From Actinocrispum wychmicini (GTDB lineage: Bacteria; Actinomycetota; Actinomycetes; Mycobacteriales; Pseudonocardiaceae), in contig NZ_SLWS01000003.1 of NCBI RefSeq assembly GCF_004345645.1, positions 496,001-560,000 of the forward strand: a stretch of 64,000 nt of DNA. Direction: 5' to 3'. The notes below the pieces were generated by a model. It searched no databases, was not told the origin of the DNA, and saw nothing but the letters and a program-made list of their open reading frames with translations. Below, piece by piece: positions 62,501 through 64,000 of the stretch. A program made the translations under genes and the position numbers. The first letter of the stretch is position 1. Each line of letters opens with the position of its first letter.

Positions 62501-63296
62501 ACGTGCCCTCGAAGACGACCTCCGCCGGGCCGGTCAGCGTCAACGCGCCGAATGGCGGCGCGTCCCCGGCGATCCGCACCAGCAACGGCGTTCCGGAGCG
62601 GGTGTGCGCGGCCACCGTACCCTCGCTGACCAGGCCCAACGACCGTGCGACCGCGACACACGCCACGGCTCCACTGCCACACGACAGCGTCTCCTCTTCG
62701 TTGCCGCGCTCATACGTCCGTACCGCGAGGCCGTCGTCCCGCACCTGCGCCACGCTCACGCTGAGACCGTCCGGCGCGAAGTGCGGGTGGTAACGCACGA
62801 ACCTGCCAAGCTCGTTGACGTCCAGCGCGTCGGCATCGGGCACGATCGCGACTGCATACGGTGTACCGGTGTCTACGGTATACAAATCAAGGGCTGTGTC
62901 AATTTCCTTGGTGGCCAGCCGGACCGGCCCACCGATCCGGTCCGGCTCGGGTGAAGTGACCTCCACCAGACCGCCACGCGACCACGCCCGCATCGTGTGA
63001 CGACCCAGCTCCACCGTCAACGGCCCGCTTGTGCCGGTGGCGAATGCATAGTACGCCGCGCATCGGGCGCCGTTACCGCACATTTTCGCGATCGATCCAT
63101 CTGGATTGACCACGGTCACGCCCAACCGGTCCGGGCCGTCCCGGCGGAGCAGTATCAACCCGTCCGCGCCGATGCCGCTGTGCGGCCGGCACGCCCACAC
63201 GGCCAGACCGGACACGTCGTCCGGCACACCGCAGGAGTCCGTGTCCAGCAGCACGAAGTCGTTGCCGGCCGCGACCATCTTCACGAACGGCGTCAA
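62427..63296 (-). CDS. Diaminopimelate-epimerase-like (DapF) protein
   Basis: 289 aa from TTG 63296 (overlap with upstream stop). The two catalytic cysteines of DapF are conserved: KMCGNGARCAAYYAF and EETLSCGSGAVACVAV, as is the N-terminal FVKMVAAGNDFVLLDTDSC. So it should racemise or epimerise an amino acid through a two-base mechanism. In a secondary-metabolite setting it may make a D-configured amino acid for the NRPS module rather than meso-DAP. The C-terminal 25 residues are beyond the usual end and overlap the antisense dehydrogenase gene by 74 nt, so the natural stop could be debated. Confidence 0.88.
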   Translation of the reverse strand: MTPFVKMVAAGNDFVLLDTDSCGVPDDVSGLAVWACRPHSGIGADGLILLRRDGPDRLGVTVVNPDGSIAKMCGNGARCAAYYAFATGTSGPLTVELGRHTMRAWSRGGLVEVTSPEPDRIGGPVRLATKEIDTALDLYTVDTGTPYAVAIVPDADALDVNELGRFVRYHPHFAPDGLSVSVAQVRDDGLAVRTYERGNEEETLSCGSGAVACVAVARSLGLVSEGTVAAHTRSGTPLLVRIAGDAPPFGALTLTGPAEVVFEGTFTGPAAAETPPGVPRPASPATPGR

Positions 63297-63997
63297 CTGT
63301 GCGCCACCAGTCGCTCGTAGAACGGCAGGTGGTGCTCGTAAAATCCGCGCAGCACAGGGTTGTTGTCCACGGTGTCGACGTATTCGTTGCGTCGGTCATG
63401 GAAACCGTTGCTGCGGCTGACATCCGCGTGCCAGTCCTGATGCCGTTCCCACTCCGGCCGGTGCCCCGGCCGCCACTGCAACGCCTCCGCCTTGAACGGC
63501 AGCCCGACGTGGTCGCAGTACGCCCGGACCACCTGCTCGGCGTCGGTCACCAGCGACTCCGCGCGCAGCACGAACGGTTCCCGCCCGGACGCGGCCCGGA
63601 CCAGCTCGAACAGCTCGTACAGCCGCTCGTAGCCGATCTCCGGGCTGGTGACCGTGTTCTTCATGGCGTAGTGCGAGGCGATCGTCTGCCGCGGGTCGCG
63701 CACGATGAACGTGTGCGTCAGCTCGGCCAGCTCGTCGGGGTGGTCGAAGAGGTACTGGTAGGGGTAGTCGAGGACCTCCTTGACGAACACGTGCTGGGTA
63801 CGCCCCAGCGAGACCAGCCGGGCCAGCAGGTCGTGCTCGTCGCGCACCACGATGTCGCCCGGTAGCTTGGCCTCGCCGGTCTCGGTCAGGTGCAGCAACG
63901 GCTCGTGCACCGTCGACACGTCACCGCGTTCGGCCATCATCCGCAGGAAAGCCGTTGACGCGGAACGGGAATGCGCCCACAGGACGATCGCGCTCAT
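63293..63997 (-). CDS. Sulfotransferase-family protein (may extend past the window edge)
   Basis: 234 aa from ATG 63997, just 3 nt inside the window. P-loop-like PAPS-binding WAHSRSASTAFLRMMAERG at the N-terminus and the 3'-phosphate site RDPRQTIASHYAMKN, then a C-terminal part (GFYEHHLPFYERLVAHS). Sulfates an alcohol, phenol or amine, if active. Its stop overlaps the dapF start (TTGA), so the two are co-translated and oriented toward the acyl-CoA dehydrogenase genes. An upstream start is not visible; the real start could be further left on the coding strand. Confidence 0.85.
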   Translation of the reverse strand: MSAIVLWAHSRSASTAFLRMMAERGDVSTVHEPLLHLTETGEAKLPGDIVVRDEHDLLARLVSLGRTQHVFVKEVLDYPYQYLFDHPDELAELTHTFIVRDPRQTIASHYAMKNTVTSPEIGYERLYELFELVRAASGREPFVLRAESLVTDAEQVVRAYCDHVGLPFKAEALQWRPGHRPEWERHQDWHADVSRSNGFHDRRNEYVDTVDNNPVLRGFYEHHLPFYERLVAHS

Positions 63998-64000
63998 CCC

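Overview
The window is high-GC, densely packed actinobacterial DNA. The gene families (SARP regulator, DUF574-type methyltransferase, MbtH/NRPS genes, iterative type I PKS, nSTAND1-WD40 protein) and the rare TTA leucine codons suggest a filamentous actinomycete, perhaps of the Pseudonocardiales; the genus cannot be fixed from the sequence alone. No rRNA, tRNA, CRISPR array, transposase or integrase was recognised.

Region 1 (1-14,640) is the right end of a polyketide/glycoside cluster. A tight forward operon encodes a glycosyltransferase (cut by the window edge), a sugar aminotransferase, a KSIII-like acyltransferase, an iterative type I PKS (KS-AT-TH/DH-KR-ACP, 6-methylsalicylate type), an FAD-dependent halogenase, a free ACP and a second KSIII-like acyltransferase. 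After two hairpins come a type II thioesterase overlapping a SARP activator, a secreted protein, and a convergent O-methyltransferase. The logic matches chlorothricin-type assembly: the PKS makes an aromatic acid, one KSIII moves it to the free ACP, the halogenase and methyltransferase modify it, and the other KSIII attaches it to an acceptor outside the window.

Region 2 (14,640-24,490) starts with a deletion scar fusing halves of a carboxylesterase and a PucR regulator. Next is a reverse operon (winged-helix regulator, a low-complexity frame built of about 50 imperfect 18-bp repeats, two ABC exporter half-transporters). Then come a prolyl-aminopeptidase-like hydrolase with a 5' homopolymer frameshift, a RidA remnant, a SigJ-like sigma factor with an SRPBCC protein, and a small gene behind a LexA box.

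Region 3 (24,490-38,330) is general accessory chromosome: a secreted protein, a cytochrome P450, a two-component system, an M4 metalloprotease close to an I36-type protease inhibitor, a broken AraC regulator, a TetR/MFS drug-efflux pair with clear operators, a DUF574 methyltransferase, small conserved proteins and a membrane-anchored protein.

Region 4 (36,937-42,828) is a candidate immune/conflict locus. A TIR-domain protein is divergent from an nSTAND1-WD40 protein, and both carry a related short QAxRDQ tag. The STAND gene has a frameshift.

Region 5 (42,825-53,188) contains a TetR/FAD-monooxygenase pair and a reverse Mg-transport operon (MgtA P-type ATPase, MgtC, NitT-type permease, ATPase). 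That operon is preceded by a recognisable promoter, an ArsR-type inverted repeat, a 21-codon leader ORF with a strong Shine-Dalgarno, and a possible attenuator stem. A divergent ArsR regulator and an MFS exporter follow.

Region 6 (53,276-64,000) is a second biosynthetic cluster: MbtH, a GNAT protein, a beta-sandwich-like protein, a BtrH-like protein, a single C-A-PCP NRPS module, a thioesterase, two acyl-CoA dehydrogenase homologues, and a convergent DapF-like epimerase/sulfotransferase pair. The genes overlap by 1-4 nt, so it reads as one co-regulated pathway. I do not recognise its product.
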